Source: Paenibacillus sp. NEAU-GSW1 (GTDB lineage: Bacteria > Bacillota > Bacilli > Paenibacillales > Paenibacillaceae). From it: a DNA stretch of 64,000 nt. The position numbers and the translations under genes were made by a program. Position 1 is the stretch's first letter, and every line of letters begins with the position of its first letter. Positions 44,232 through 52,835 of the stretch are shown piece after piece. Under the pieces are notes generated by a model that made no database searches, was not told the origin of the DNA, and saw only the letters and a list, made by a program, of their open reading frames with translations. Location: contig NZ_WOVL01000007.1 in NCBI RefSeq assembly GCF_009737085.1, positions 1 through 64,000 of the forward strand, written 5' to 3'.

Positions 44232-45854
44232 ATGGAACACTTATCAAGCAAACGTAAGCTCTCCATTATGATTGCCATAATGGTTGCGATGTTTTTTGCT
44301 GCAATTAACCAGACGATTGTAAGTACGGCGATGCCGCGCATCATTGCGATTTTGGACGGGATGGAGCTTTATACGTGGACGATCACTATTTACATGCTGA
44401 CCTCCACCATTGCAACTGTCCTTGTCGGCAAGCTTTCCGATATATACGGGAGGAAGCCGTTCTTATTAGGCGGTATTTTATTGTTCGTTATCGGCGCTTT
44501 TCTTTCCGGGTTAGCGAACGACGTTTATCAGTTTATTACGTACCGCGGTATTCAAGGCGTAGGCGCGGGTATTATTATGGCTACCGCATTCACGGCTGTA
44601 GGCGACTTGTTCCCTCCGCGTGAACGGGGCAAATGGACCGGCTTAATGACTGCTGTATTCGGCTTCTCGAGTGTCATTGGACCAACGCTTGGCGGTTACA
44701 TTATCGACCATATGGAATGGCACTGGGTGTTCTGGATCTTCCTGCCGCTTGGCGTTATCGCCTTCGTCATGATCATGTGGCTGTTCCCGAAAACCGAGCG
44801 CAAAAAAGGAGAGTCGATCGACTACCTCGGCTCGCTGTTCCTGACAACGACGATCGTGCCATTGCTGCTTGCCTTTACATGGGCAGGCTCGAAATATGAA
44901 TGGGGCTCGTTCGAAATTCTTGGATTGTTCGGCATCACCATCGTATCGCTTGTCATTTTTCTGCTTGTAGAAAAATATGCAAAAAGCCCCGTGCTTCCGC
45001 TCTATATGTTTAAGAACGGTATCGTAACGCTTTCTAACGTTATTGGTTTTATTATGAACTTCGGCATGATGGGCGCGCTCATCTACCTGTCGTTCTTCGT
45101 GCAGGGCGTGCTTGAGGTTTCGCCGACGCATGCCGGTTATGTAACGATGCCGATGTCGATCGGTATGGTTATTACGAGCGCAATCAGCGGTTCGATGATC
45201 AGCAAAACAGGCAAGTATAAACGTTTTGCGCTGATTGGTATGCCGATCATGTTTGCGGGTATGCTAATCATGGTATTTATGAACAGCATTTGGATGGCTG
45301 TTCTGGCAATGATTATTTTCGGCTTCGGACTTGGTCTGGGCATGCCGGTATTCTCGCTGACGATCCAGAACGCCGTTCCGCACAAGGAGCTTGGCGCGGC
45401 AACTGCAACGATGCAATTGTTCCGTAACCTTGGCGGCACAATCGGTATCGCGGTAATGGGTACCGTTCTTGCTTCCAGCTTGAAGCATAACTTGACCGAT
45501 CTGGCGAAGACCGGACACGGCGCCGACTTGTCGAAGCTTGATCCGGCCATTCAAGAGAAATTCGCAAAGTTCGCGAATCCGCAAATGCTGACCGACCAGC
45601 CGGCTCTGAAAAGCACGATGGAAAGCTTGCCGGCCGACATTCAGCCGATCTTCGCTAAAGTGATCGAGATGCTGCGCGACGCTTTAAGTTCCTCGTTGTC
45701 GACGGTATTCTTGACAGGCGCATTGATCCTCGTCGTTGCTGTCATACTGACGTTCTTCATTAAAGAAATCCCGCTTCGCACAACGAACAAAGCGCCGGAA
45801 GAGGCGGCTAAAGGCGAAACGGCCAGCGCTCAGCTTGCGAGCCAAGGGGAGTAA
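44232..45854 (+). CDS. MFS drug exporter, DHA2 family (14 TM)
   Basis: A 540-residue drug:proton antiporter of the 14-helix DHA2 (EmrB/QacA-like) family. Motif A is GKLSDIYGRKPF after TM2; motif C lies in FGFSSVIGPTLGGYIIDH. A long extracellular loop precedes the last helix (about 420-490, rich in charged residues), as in EmrB-type proteins. The tail is low complexity. Regulated presumably by the adjacent MarR protein. Drug or metabolite specificity cannot be told. Confidence 0.92.
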   Translation: MEHLSSKRKLSIMIAIMVAMFFAAINQTIVSTAMPRIIAILDGMELYTWTITIYMLTSTIATVLVGKLSDIYGRKPFLLGGILLFVIGAFLSGLANDVYQFITYRGIQGVGAGIIMATAFTAVGDLFPPRERGKWTGLMTAVFGFSSVIGPTLGGYIIDHMEWHWVFWIFLPLGVIAFVMIMWLFPKTERKKGESIDYLGSLFLTTTIVPLLLAFTWAGSKYEWGSFEILGLFGITIVSLVIFLLVEKYAKSPVLPLYMFKNGIVTLSNVIGFIMNFGMMGALIYLSFFVQGVLEVSPTHAGYVTMPMSIGMVITSAISGSMISKTGKYKRFALIGMPIMFAGMLIMVFMNSIWMAVLAMIIFGFGLGLGMPVFSLTIQNAVPHKELGAATATMQLFRNLGGTIGIAVMGTVLASSLKHNLTDLAKTGHGADLSKLDPAIQEKFAKFANPQMLTDQPALKSTMESLPADIQPIFAKVIEMLRDALSSSLSTVFLTGALILVVAVILTFFIKEIPLRTTNKAPEEAAKGETASAQLASQGE

Positions 45855-45897
45855 AAGCAGCTGCGCTATCGGTGAAGACATACAAATAGTTAGGCGA

Positions 45898-45955
45898 AAA
45901 AAGCCTCCGTTATTGTCGGTGAATTTGGAACCGCCAATGACGGAGGTTTTTTTGC
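45898..45955 (+). terminator. Terminator of the MFS gene
   Basis: AAGCCTCCGT.ATTG pairs with CAAT.ACGGAGG(TTT), followed by TTTTTT. Confidence 0.8.
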
Positions 45956-46152
45956 TTTTGCCACCTGCAGTGACGGGGAAAGGAAAGGCCTGTCATTGGC
46001 AGGACAGTACAGAAGAAGAGCAAATTCTTCTATAAAACACTCTTTTCGACATTGAATGACATGGTTAGTGGAAATCTCTCAATGAAAATATTTGGAAAAA
46101 TGATATAATTTTTACTATCATTAATTTCCAAAATTCATGGGGAGGGAATGGA

Positions 46153-49100
46153 TTGTTTTACGATATTGTGAATTCAGTAGCTAGACCAACGGCCTCGGCG
46201 ATTAAAAATACGACTTCCTTGACGTCCTCGTCGAGCTCCAGTGCTCCGATAACAAGCACAACGAGCTTAGGGACATTCGCCAAGCCGTCATCTGGCAGCA
46301 CGTCTGCAACCCCTTCGAAATCGTTGTCGAAGCCGTCTGAAGCGGCAGCATCTTCTGCCAGCTATACAGGACCAAACCAGCAGGATTTGAACAAAGCGCT
46401 GGAAAATGCGAAAAGCGCCTGGTGGAGCGCCAAGTTTGCAGGTGACCAGGCGGGGATGGACGCGGCGGCACAGCAAGGCGAGCAGCTGCGGGAAATGGGC
46501 GCGATCGAGACCATAGAGGCGAAGCAGCTCGACCGCCAGAACAATGCGAAGCTCGAGGCGCAAAAAAACGAGAAGCTGTCGCAGGCAAAATCGGACTGGT
46601 GGGACGCTTTTGAGCGGGGCGACCAGGCGGGCATGGACAAGGCGGCGCAGCAAGGCGAGCAGCTGCGTGCGCAAGGGGCCGTTGAGACGGAAGCAGCGAA
46701 GAAGATTGACCAGGATCATAAAAACCAGCTGCTGCTGGATGCGAAGCGCAGTTGGTGGGAAGCGCGGCTGGCTGGGGACAAGAAGGCCATGGCGGAAGCA
46801 GAGGAGCGCGGTGAAATCCTGCGCAAGGGCGGCGCGACCGATACAGTTGAGACGGCGCGGCTCGATACGGAATATGCGAAAAAGCTGAAGGCGCTGCAGG
46901 ACCAACTGACGCAAGCGAAGCAAAAGAAGCTGAACGATGATCTGACCTCCGTCAAGGAGCAGTGGTGGAAGGCGCGGCTTGCCGACAATGCCGAACTAAT
47001 GGACAAGTTCAGCGCAGAGGGCGAGCGGCTTCGCGCCGCCGGAGCAATGGAGACGGACCGTTCCCGAGAGGTTGACGCGAAATACGGTTTGTTGCTGAAA
47101 GATAAGCTCCAGAATGAGAAACTGCTGTATGAGGCGAAAAAACGCTGGTGGGAAGCGACGCTAAATCTCGATCAGAACGGTGTGTTGAAGGCGCAAAACG
47201 AGGCCAACAAGTTGCGTGGGAAGGCATACGTTAACGATCAGACCGAAGCGTTGCAGACACTGGATCGGGAAAACCGTCAGTTTTTGCAGGCGAAACAGCA
47301 ATATTACACCGATTTGTTGAACCTGCGCGACACGAGCGCCAGCAAGGATGCGATGAAGCGGGCAACGGCGAAAGGCGCGAGCTTGAGTGTGACGCGTACT
47401 TATGAGATGGACCAAGCCAACTTGCATTTGATCAGCCTTCGTAAACAGTACTGGCGGGAGCAAGCAGCGGATGACAGTAAGGGCGCGAGTGAAATCGAAA
47501 GGCAAGAGCATGCGTATCGAAAGTCGCTGGGGGCTTTTTCGAGCTTGATGGTTGAGGAAATCTCATCGCGAAGCTACGAGCTTGACAAGGTAGCGAACGA
47601 GGCGATTTATCAGACGCAGGTCAAGTGGGAGGCGTATGCGAAGCTGAGCAAAAAGGAGCTTAGTCAGCCGAGCAACGGGATGGCCTGGATCAACGGGAAG
47701 CTGAAGAACAGCTATAAACAGCTGAACGGCAGCGGACTGGGTGAGATTTTTAAAAGGACAAAGCTGGATGATGTAAACGAGCAGCTGGTGCAGCTGCGAA
47801 ATGCGTACTGGTCGGCTGAAGATCAGTATAATTCGGCGGTTGCGAAAGCTCGAGAAGAAGAGTGGTCGAAGCTGGTTGCGGCGAACAAAACGATGGAAGG
47901 CCTGCTGAAGTCAAGCCAAACCGACGCGGACAACGATTTGTTTTTGCGGTATCGTGAAAAAATGAATCAGGCGATTAAGGCGGGCGATTCAGATACAGCT
48001 ATTCATTATATCCGGACGATGCAACAACTGAGCGAAGAGTCTGGCAGCGATGTGACGATTCGCCGTTCGAACGCGGTAGCGCAGAACGACGTCAATCAAC
48101 TGATGGTATATATTAAAGAGAAAGAATGGGATAATCTGCTTGCGCTGCGCAGCGACGAAGGCGGGCGATTAGCGAAGGCGAAAACGGCAGTCCGCAACAA
48201 TCTGCTGGCGGATTTGAACAGTGCGGAAATTCGCGAACTGGACCGGGTCAATTTAACGATTCTGAGCGCTAAGCGAGATTATTGGCAAGCGGCTGCAAAC
48301 TTGTCCACCACGCAAATAGAGCAGGCGGAGAAGGCGCTGCAAAGCGCGGCGGCGAATAAGTATTCGACACTTGGGGCCTCGCTCGACACGGCGTTTGATC
48401 GCTTGTACAGGGACGGGATCGAGTTGAACCTGCTGGAGTGGACCGGAAAGGGACATAGCGCACAGGAGCAGGAGCTGGCGGGCAAGCGCGAAGCGTGGAA
48501 GAGTCGGTTGAATCAGGCTGATAGCTTGACGCGGGCACATATGACGTCGCTGAATATATCGTTTGAGATCCCTCGTCTGGCGGACGGGACGAAGCTGAAT
48601 CAGACGTTGGAACAGCTTTATATTGCAAAAGCGGGGCAATGGCATAACAAAGCGCGAGGACTAGCCGATACGGCAGCGTATGCGGAAGCGGAGGAGAAGG
48701 CGCGAGCGAGCATCGGCAGCGTGCTGCATCAGGTGAATTCGAAGATTCCGTCGGACCTCAAGCTGCCGACGTTTGCGATGGATGCGGCGAATAGGAAGGT
48801 GCTGGAGGATCGCGACGGGATTTTAGAGGCGATTCAATCGGGTAATCGCGCGAAGGCGCAGGCGTACTGGGGCTACGGGATGTCGCGGCAATCGGAAGGA
48901 GCGACGCTGAAGATTTACGAGCTGGTGCCGGATCTGAATCAGGTGCAGTGGCTGAACCGCTCGGAAGCAGAAAACTTGAATATGGCGATGGAGTTTGCGA
49001 TTCAGCAAGCAAACGATAACTTCACAAGCAAAGAAATCAGTGCGTTGCAGAAAGCGCTGAAGGATATGAAAATATATGAGGGAGCGGTGAGCGGGCAGTA

Positions 49101-50052
49101 TAATAAAGAGACTTATGTTGCGGTATATGCTTATCAGGAGCTATTGAAGAGCGATGCGCGGGCGGCGATATGGGAGAAGCAGGACTCGTATTTGGGCCGC
49201 AATGGATATATGACGAAGGATCTGATCAACTTTGCGGTCAGCGACGTTGGGTTGGGCCGGGAAAACGCAGTGAAGACGCGGATAGAAGAGACAAGGAAGG
49301 CCGTGAAGTACTTCGGAGTCGGAGACGGGATCGTGACGCAGCTGGCAAATGACGGGATGGAGTTGCTGCATACGACGGGTATGCTGAGTCCGTTAAGCGG
49401 CACGTTCTGGAAAGAAACCTTGCCGGAGCTTAAGAATTTGACAAAAGGAATTTGGACGGGCGAAATTACGATAAAGGATCTGTTCGGCAGTTTGAAGGAT
49501 CAGGTGCGGAAAGAGTTTGTCGAGCCGTTCGAGTACATCAAGAAGAATTATAAAAAAGTATGGGAAGGCAATGTAAGTTACGAGGAGTCGCAGGAGTTCG
49601 GGAAGAACCTAGCGAAAGCAATCCAAGTGGTAGCCGCAGCAGTCACGCTGGGAGTCGGAGCGGCTGTGAAGATCGCTTCGAAGCTTCCTAAGCTGATGAA
49701 AGGCGTGGAGGATGCGCTTCTGAATGCTCCGGTGAAGCGGGGGGAGTTGCAGGATCGGGTTGTTGGGGGGAAGGGTAATTTTGCAGGTCAGATTAATTCA
49801 ACTAACATCCCCAACATGACTAAAAAAGAGATTCTTGATAGTTTACCTGCAGATTGGAAGTATACTGAAAATAACGGTTTCGTCCATGTAAAAGATGCAA
49901 ATGGAAATATTCGTATGAGAATTGACCCACCGGATAAGGTTACTAAATATGACCATGTCCATCTCTACGATGAGAATGGAAATTCTTTGGATATAAATTT
50001 AAACATCGTTGATAGGAAAAGCCCGGATGCCCATATCCCAATCAAGAAATGA
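46153..50052 (+). CDS. Polymorphic toxin with Trp-Trp repeat array
   Basis: A 1299-residue protein. Residues 1-75 are Ser/Thr-rich with no signal peptide and no LXG, WXG or YD-repeat domain. Residues 80-930 are repeats of about 55-70 residues of the type AKxxWWxAxLxGDxxxMxxAxxxGExLRxxGAxET, with Trp pairs at 90, 149, 201, 271 and 332, degenerating later. Residues 962-1000 (ALQKALKDMKIYEGAVSGQY) look like a peptidoglycan-binding-1 motif. Residues 1095-1206 are a pretoxin segment repeated in the next cassette. The last ~93 residues are an AT-rich tip (RIDPPDKVTKYDHVHLYDEN, ending SPDAHIPIKK), which resembles polymorphic toxin type 24; recalled, not searched. The TTG start follows GGGGAGGG. A TATAAT lies at 46104. 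Confidence 0.85.
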   Translation: MFYDIVNSVARPTASAIKNTTSLTSSSSSSAPITSTTSLGTFAKPSSGSTSATPSKSLSKPSEAAASSASYTGPNQQDLNKALENAKSAWWSAKFAGDQAGMDAAAQQGEQLREMGAIETIEAKQLDRQNNAKLEAQKNEKLSQAKSDWWDAFERGDQAGMDKAAQQGEQLRAQGAVETEAAKKIDQDHKNQLLLDAKRSWWEARLAGDKKAMAEAEERGEILRKGGATDTVETARLDTEYAKKLKALQDQLTQAKQKKLNDDLTSVKEQWWKARLADNAELMDKFSAEGERLRAAGAMETDRSREVDAKYGLLLKDKLQNEKLLYEAKKRWWEATLNLDQNGVLKAQNEANKLRGKAYVNDQTEALQTLDRENRQFLQAKQQYYTDLLNLRDTSASKDAMKRATAKGASLSVTRTYEMDQANLHLISLRKQYWREQAADDSKGASEIERQEHAYRKSLGAFSSLMVEEISSRSYELDKVANEAIYQTQVKWEAYAKLSKKELSQPSNGMAWINGKLKNSYKQLNGSGLGEIFKRTKLDDVNEQLVQLRNAYWSAEDQYNSAVAKAREEEWSKLVAANKTMEGLLKSSQTDADNDLFLRYREKMNQAIKAGDSDTAIHYIRTMQQLSEESGSDVTIRRSNAVAQNDVNQLMVYIKEKEWDNLLALRSDEGGRLAKAKTAVRNNLLADLNSAEIRELDRVNLTILSAKRDYWQAAANLSTTQIEQAEKALQSAAANKYSTLGASLDTAFDRLYRDGIELNLLEWTGKGHSAQEQELAGKREAWKSRLNQADSLTRAHMTSLNISFEIPRLADGTKLNQTLEQLYIAKAGQWHNKARGLADTAAYAEAEEKARASIGSVLHQVNSKIPSDLKLPTFAMDAANRKVLEDRDGILEAIQSGNRAKAQAYWGYGMSRQSEGATLKIYELVPDLNQVQWLNRSEAENLNMAMEFAIQQANDNFTSKEISALQKALKDMKIYEGAVSGQYNKETYVAVYAYQELLKSDARAAIWEKQDSYLGRNGYMTKDLINFAVSDVGLGRENAVKTRIEETRKAVKYFGVGDGIVTQLANDGMELLHTTGMLSPLSGTFWKETLPELKNLTKGIWTGEITIKDLFGSLKDQVRKEFVEPFEYIKKNYKKVWEGNVSYEESQEFGKNLAKAIQVVAAAVTLGVGAAVKIASKLPKLMKGVEDALLNAPVKRGELQDRVVGGKGNFAGQINSTNIPNMTKKEILDSLPADWKYTENNGFVHVKDANGNIRMRIDPPDKVTKYDHVHLYDENGNSLDINLNIVDRKSPDAHIPIKK
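49384..49776 (+). repeat. Pretoxin segment, copy 1
   Basis: This 393-bp stretch inside the toxin gene is repeated almost exactly at 50487-50860. The copies diverge completely after the sequence coding LQDRVV, the junction where toxin tips are exchanged. Confidence 0.85.
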
Positions 50053-50060
50053 GGTAGAGA

Positions 50061-50417
50061 TTGTTGAAAGCACAACAGATTCAAGAGAAGTTGGAGAGTC
50101 TTCATTATTGGGATGCACGTGTCTTAAAATTAGATACAACAAATTTTGTAGATGACGTTATTTTAGTTTTTGAAGATTCAGATGGAAACGTCGAAATATT
50201 ATTTTCAGGATGTTCAAGAGTACTTTTTTCTACTAGTGTAGAAGATAGAGAAAAACCGCTTAAGGAGATGCAACTGTCACAAATACCTTATTTTATCCAA
50301 GATATTGAAATTTCAGATTTTGTTCAAGACGGGAGAGGTTTATTAAACTGTAAGGTTATTGCTCCCCCAATTACTGTTGAGGTGCTATGTAAATCAATCA
50401 CAGTTAGTAAGGAATAA
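50061..50417 (+). CDS. Candidate immunity protein 1
   Basis: A 118-residue acidic, cytosolic protein immediately after the toxin gene (8 bases). It is clearly more AT-rich than the toxin's N-terminal region, as are the toxin tips, which suggests that tip and immunity gene moved together. It starts at TTG (50061 or 50064) with GAGGT upstream. The predicted fold is beta-rich (VDDVILVFEDSDGNVEILF). No family recognised. The immunity role is inferred only from position and size. Confidence 0.7.
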   Translation: MLKAQQIQEKLESLHYWDARVLKLDTTNFVDDVILVFEDSDGNVEILFSGCSRVLFSTSVEDREKPLKEMQLSQIPYFIQDIEISDFVQDGRGLLNCKVIAPPITVEVLCKSITVSKE

Positions 50418-50429
50418 GTATCACTATGG

Positions 50430-50469
50430 TAAACCTTGATAGGCATTGAGCCTTTCAAGGTTTATTTTT
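50430..50469 (+). terminator. Terminator after immunity gene 1
   Basis: AAACCTTGA...TCAAGGTTTATTTTT: a 9-bp stem and a T-rich tail. It separates the active toxin-immunity pair from the cassette behind it. Confidence 0.7.
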
Positions 50470-50479
50470 GGTGGGGTAG

Positions 50480-51313
50480 GTGACTGCTGAGTCCGTTAAA
50501 CGGCTCGTTCTGGACGGAAAACTTGCGAAAGGAATTTGGACGGGCGAAATTACGATAAAGGATCTGTTCGGGAGCTTGAAGGATCAGGTGCGGAAAGAGT
50601 TTGTCGAGCCGTTCGAGTACATCAAGAAGAATTATAAAAAAGGATGGGAAGGCAATGTAAGTTACGAGGAAGCGCAGGAGTTTGGGAAGAACCTGGCGAA
50701 AGCAGTCCAAGTGGTAGCCGCAGCAGTCACGCTGGGAGTCGGAGCGGCTGTGAAGATCGCTTCGAAGCTTCCTAAGCTGATGAAAGGCGTGGAGGATGCG
50801 CTTTTGAATGCTCCGGTAAAGCGGGGGGAGTTGCAGGATCGGGTTGTTAAGGGGAAGGGGGATTTTGATATAACCAAGCCAAGCAAGACTCCATCCCCCT
50901 ATGCTGTACCAGCAGGAACGAAAACAAAGATAAACCCAAAAAACGATGCAGAGACAATACGTTCACTTGAAAGGGAAAACGAATCAGCTGAGATTTTAGC
51001 AAAACGTGGTTACGACATTACTCAAAACCCTGTCATGCCGACTACAAATAAAAAACCTGATTACTTAATCGAGGGCAAAATATTTGATTGTTATGCTCCA
51101 AGTAAAAATACATCTGTTAGAAGTATTTGGTCTAATATTAAAGTGGGTAAGGTCGATGCAGGACAGACCGATAGGATTGTATTAAACTTGAAGGATTGGT
51201 CAGGCAATATCGAAGACTTGAAAAAACAGTTTTCTGACTACCCTATGGATGGATTGAAAGAGGTAATTGTTATTACGAAAGACGATTCAGTATTTAATTT
51301 AATTCTTAAGTAG
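50480..51313 (+). CDS. Orphan toxin cassette: pretoxin copy plus CdiA-CT-like nuclease tip
   Basis: A 277-residue frame. Residues 15-127 repeat the pretoxin of the gene upstream (KGIWTGEITIKDLFGSLKDQ onward). Residues 128-277 are a different tip, AT-rich, with ESAEILAKRGYDITQNPVMP and KKPDYLIEGKIFDCYAPSKN; the PD...ExK arrangement is that of PD-(D/E)XK nucleases, and the pattern resembles the tRNA-cleaving CdiA C-terminal family (recalled, not searched). The GTG start has GGTGGGG only three bases upstream, and the sequence before the pretoxin is out of frame relative to copy 1. It may be translated poorly or serve only as a recombination donor. Confidence 0.7.
   Translation: MTAESVKRLVLDGKLAKGIWTGEITIKDLFGSLKDQVRKEFVEPFEYIKKNYKKGWEGNVSYEEAQEFGKNLAKAVQVVAAAVTLGVGAAVKIASKLPKLMKGVEDALLNAPVKRGELQDRVVKGKGDFDITKPSKTPSPYAVPAGTKTKINPKNDAETIRSLERENESAEILAKRGYDITQNPVMPTTNKKPDYLIEGKIFDCYAPSKNTSVRSIWSNIKVGKVDAGQTDRIVLNLKDWSGNIEDLKKQFSDYPMDGLKEVIVITKDDSVFNLILK
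50487..50860 (+). repeat. Pretoxin segment, copy 2
   Basis: Near-identical to 49384-49776 but 19 bases shorter, because of a deletion early in the copy (between TTCTGG and AAAGGAATTTGG). That deletion puts the 5' part in a different frame. Confidence 0.85.
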
Positions 51314-51322
51314 GAGGTATAT

Positions 51323-51775
51323 ATGTCATTACATTATTCTTTGTTGCTTCAGCAAGAGGTAACGTTTGAAACGAACTTTAAATCATTACTTCAGAAATAT
51401 GATATTTCTGCTGGAAGCATCGCAGATATTCCGAAGGGTAGAAAAATTGAAACCCCGGATTTTACAATCTCAATTACAGATACTTCAGATATGCCTTTCG
51501 GGTGGGAATCAGAACTATTAAGGGAAGAGTACCCGTATATTCAATCAATAGGATTCCGTTTGGATAAAAACAGTGATTTAGTACAAGCAGGTTCAGAAAT
51601 CTTAGAAATAGCACTTGGTATTCTTAAAGGTGTAAGTAAGGCATTATTTTTATTAAATGATTCAGTTGTATTTTACTGGGACGGAGTTAACCTATTAATT
51701 AACAACGAATTTGGATTTTGGGACATTGAACGGCGACTTCAAATAATCGGTGACAGAGTCTATTCAACCTTTTAA
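51323..51775 (+). CDS. Candidate immunity protein 2
   Basis: A 150-residue cytosolic protein starting nine bases after the orphan tip, with a strong TAGGAGGTATAT site. AT-rich like the tip. Segments such as YPYIQSIGFRLDKNSD and LLNDSVVFYWDGVNLLINNEFGFW are reminiscent of SitI-type immunity proteins, but that is a weak recollection. It is probably the antidote to the CdiA-CT-like tip, inferred from order. It could be expressed even if the tip is silent. Confidence 0.7.
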   Translation: MSLHYSLLLQQEVTFETNFKSLLQKYDISAGSIADIPKGRKIETPDFTISITDTSDMPFGWESELLREEYPYIQSIGFRLDKNSDLVQAGSEILEIALGILKGVSKALFLLNDSVVFYWDGVNLLINNEFGFWDIERRLQIIGDRVYSTF

Positions 51776-51878
51776 TGAATAAAGGAGCCATTCCTGTTTA
51801 TAAGTAATCAAATTGACTTCATGCCTTTCAAGCTTTCTTAATGGGGGCTACCCAGTACGGAGTGAACCCATTATTCTA

Positions 51879-52247
51879 CTAATAAAACGCTATACGCCAT
51901 GTAATACCGTATAGAGAGGGTTGCCCTGTTGGTTTGCGTTTCTTCACTCGTACGCGACACTGTAATCCCTCACGCTGCATAATGCGTTGCACACGCTTAT
52001 GGTTAATGACTTGATCAACGCGAAGTAAGGCAGTGACTTTCCGGTATCCATATCGGTATTTGTGCTCGATGCAGAGTTGCCGTATAGTCTCGGTTATATG
52101 ATCAATGTTTGATGCTTCGTAGGTAGCTTTCCAGCGATAATACGTGGAACGTGGGAGCCCCAATAATGCACAGGCATCCTGAATACTTAACTCTCCTCGA
52201 ATAGATTCGATCCATGGGATGACGACTTCTGGCGACAACTCCTCTCC
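51879..52247 (-). pseudogene. IS3-family transposase OrfB, truncated
   Basis: The −1 frame after orfA encodes ELSPEVVIPWIESIRGELSI and the HTH_21-type segment (LLGLPRSTYYRWKA, YRYGYRKVTALLR, RVQRIMQREGLQCRV), then reaches KRKPTGQPSLYG and diverges to a stop at 51879. The rve domain with the DDE triad is absent. A slippery AAAAAAG (52259-52265, minus strand) near the end of orfA would fuse the two frames by −1 frameshifting, as usual for IS3. Confidence 0.8.
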
Positions 52248-52540
52248 ATCTCTTTGTACTTTTTTAGAACATCGATCTGTTGTTTAAGGAAACGGTTCTC
52301 TGCCTGTAATTTCTCAACCTCAGATATATACTCAGGTCCTTTACCGTAGCTGTATTGTTTACCAACGGGCTGCTCAAGACGATGCAACTCACCGTTACGA
52401 TACCAGCGCATCCAGGTTTCCACTTGTGACTTATTACGGATGTTGAGTTGATCCATAACCTCCCTCACAGATACACCCTTCAGCCGCAATTCAACTGCTT
52501 TCATCTTAACTTCTAACGGATAGCTCACTCTTGTTGCCAA
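52187..52540 (-). CDS. IS3-family transposase OrfA
   Basis: A 117-residue helix-turn-helix protein (YPLEVKMKAVELRLKGVSVREVMDQLNIRNKSQVETWMRWY) with a C-terminal leucine zipper (SEVEKLQAENRFLKQQIDVLKKY). The TTG at 52540 has TGGAGGTG upstream; a GTG at 52570 is also in frame. IS150-like subgroup. Intact but not functional alone, since orfB is truncated. Confidence 0.8.
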   Translation of the reverse strand: MATRVSYPLEVKMKAVELRLKGVSVREVMDQLNIRNKSQVETWMRWYRNGELHRLEQPVGKQYSYGKGPEYISEVEKLQAENRFLKQQIDVLKKYKEMERSCRQKSSSHGSNLFEES

Positions 52541-52637
52541 CGCAAAAACACCTCCAAAGTTGTCCTCCACATCTTACGATGTTTATGGATTCTCTTAAAG
52601 GTGTTTTGATTTGTCTCACGTTATGGGGTCAGTTCCA

Positions 52638-52672
52638 ACAAAAAAAAGGCCATTTGGCCTTTTTTTTGTTTG
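52638..52672. terminator. Perfect hairpin beside the IS end
   Basis: AAAAAAAAGGCC-ATTT-GGCCTTTTTTTT works as a terminator in both directions. Confidence 0.85.
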
Positions 52673-52747
52673 TTCCAATACTTTAACAGACACCAAAATC
52701 GTTATGGTGCCAAATAACGCTCAAAAGGCCAGCCAAACAGTAATCTA

Positions 52748-52822
52748 ATGTACAAATGTACCTTAAACCCCGCCGCAGCTGCACCAGTTAGATCGTCTAA
52801 GGTACAAATGTACGTTAGATGA
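52748..52822. repeat. Two further GTACAAATGTAC palindromic repeats
   Basis: TAATGTACAAATGTACCTTA (about 52747-52766) and TAAGGTACAAATGTACGTTAG (about 52799-52819) belong to the family at 25099-25231. The first copy is in the opposite orientation to the second. Confidence 0.8.
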
Positions 52823-52835
52823 TATAGTGGGCAAC

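Larger units (their letters stand above)
51854..52640 (-). mobile_element. Internally deleted IS3-family element
   Basis: Inverted ends AGTACGGAGTGAACCCAT (51854-51871) and, on the minus strand, TGTTGGAACTGACCCCAT (from 52640) match at 12 of 18 positions. Between them are an intact orfA and the 5' part of orfB. The catalytic integrase (rve, DDE) domain is gone, so the element of about 790 bp cannot move itself but could be mobilised by a full-length relative. A tight hairpin AAAAAGGCCATTTGGCCTTTTT lies immediately outside the right end. Confidence 0.7.

Noticed and set aside
46153-46380. LXG or WXG100 export domain at the toxin N-terminus
   Set aside because: The first 75 residues are Ser/Thr-rich without the helical hairpin or the LxG/WxG motif.
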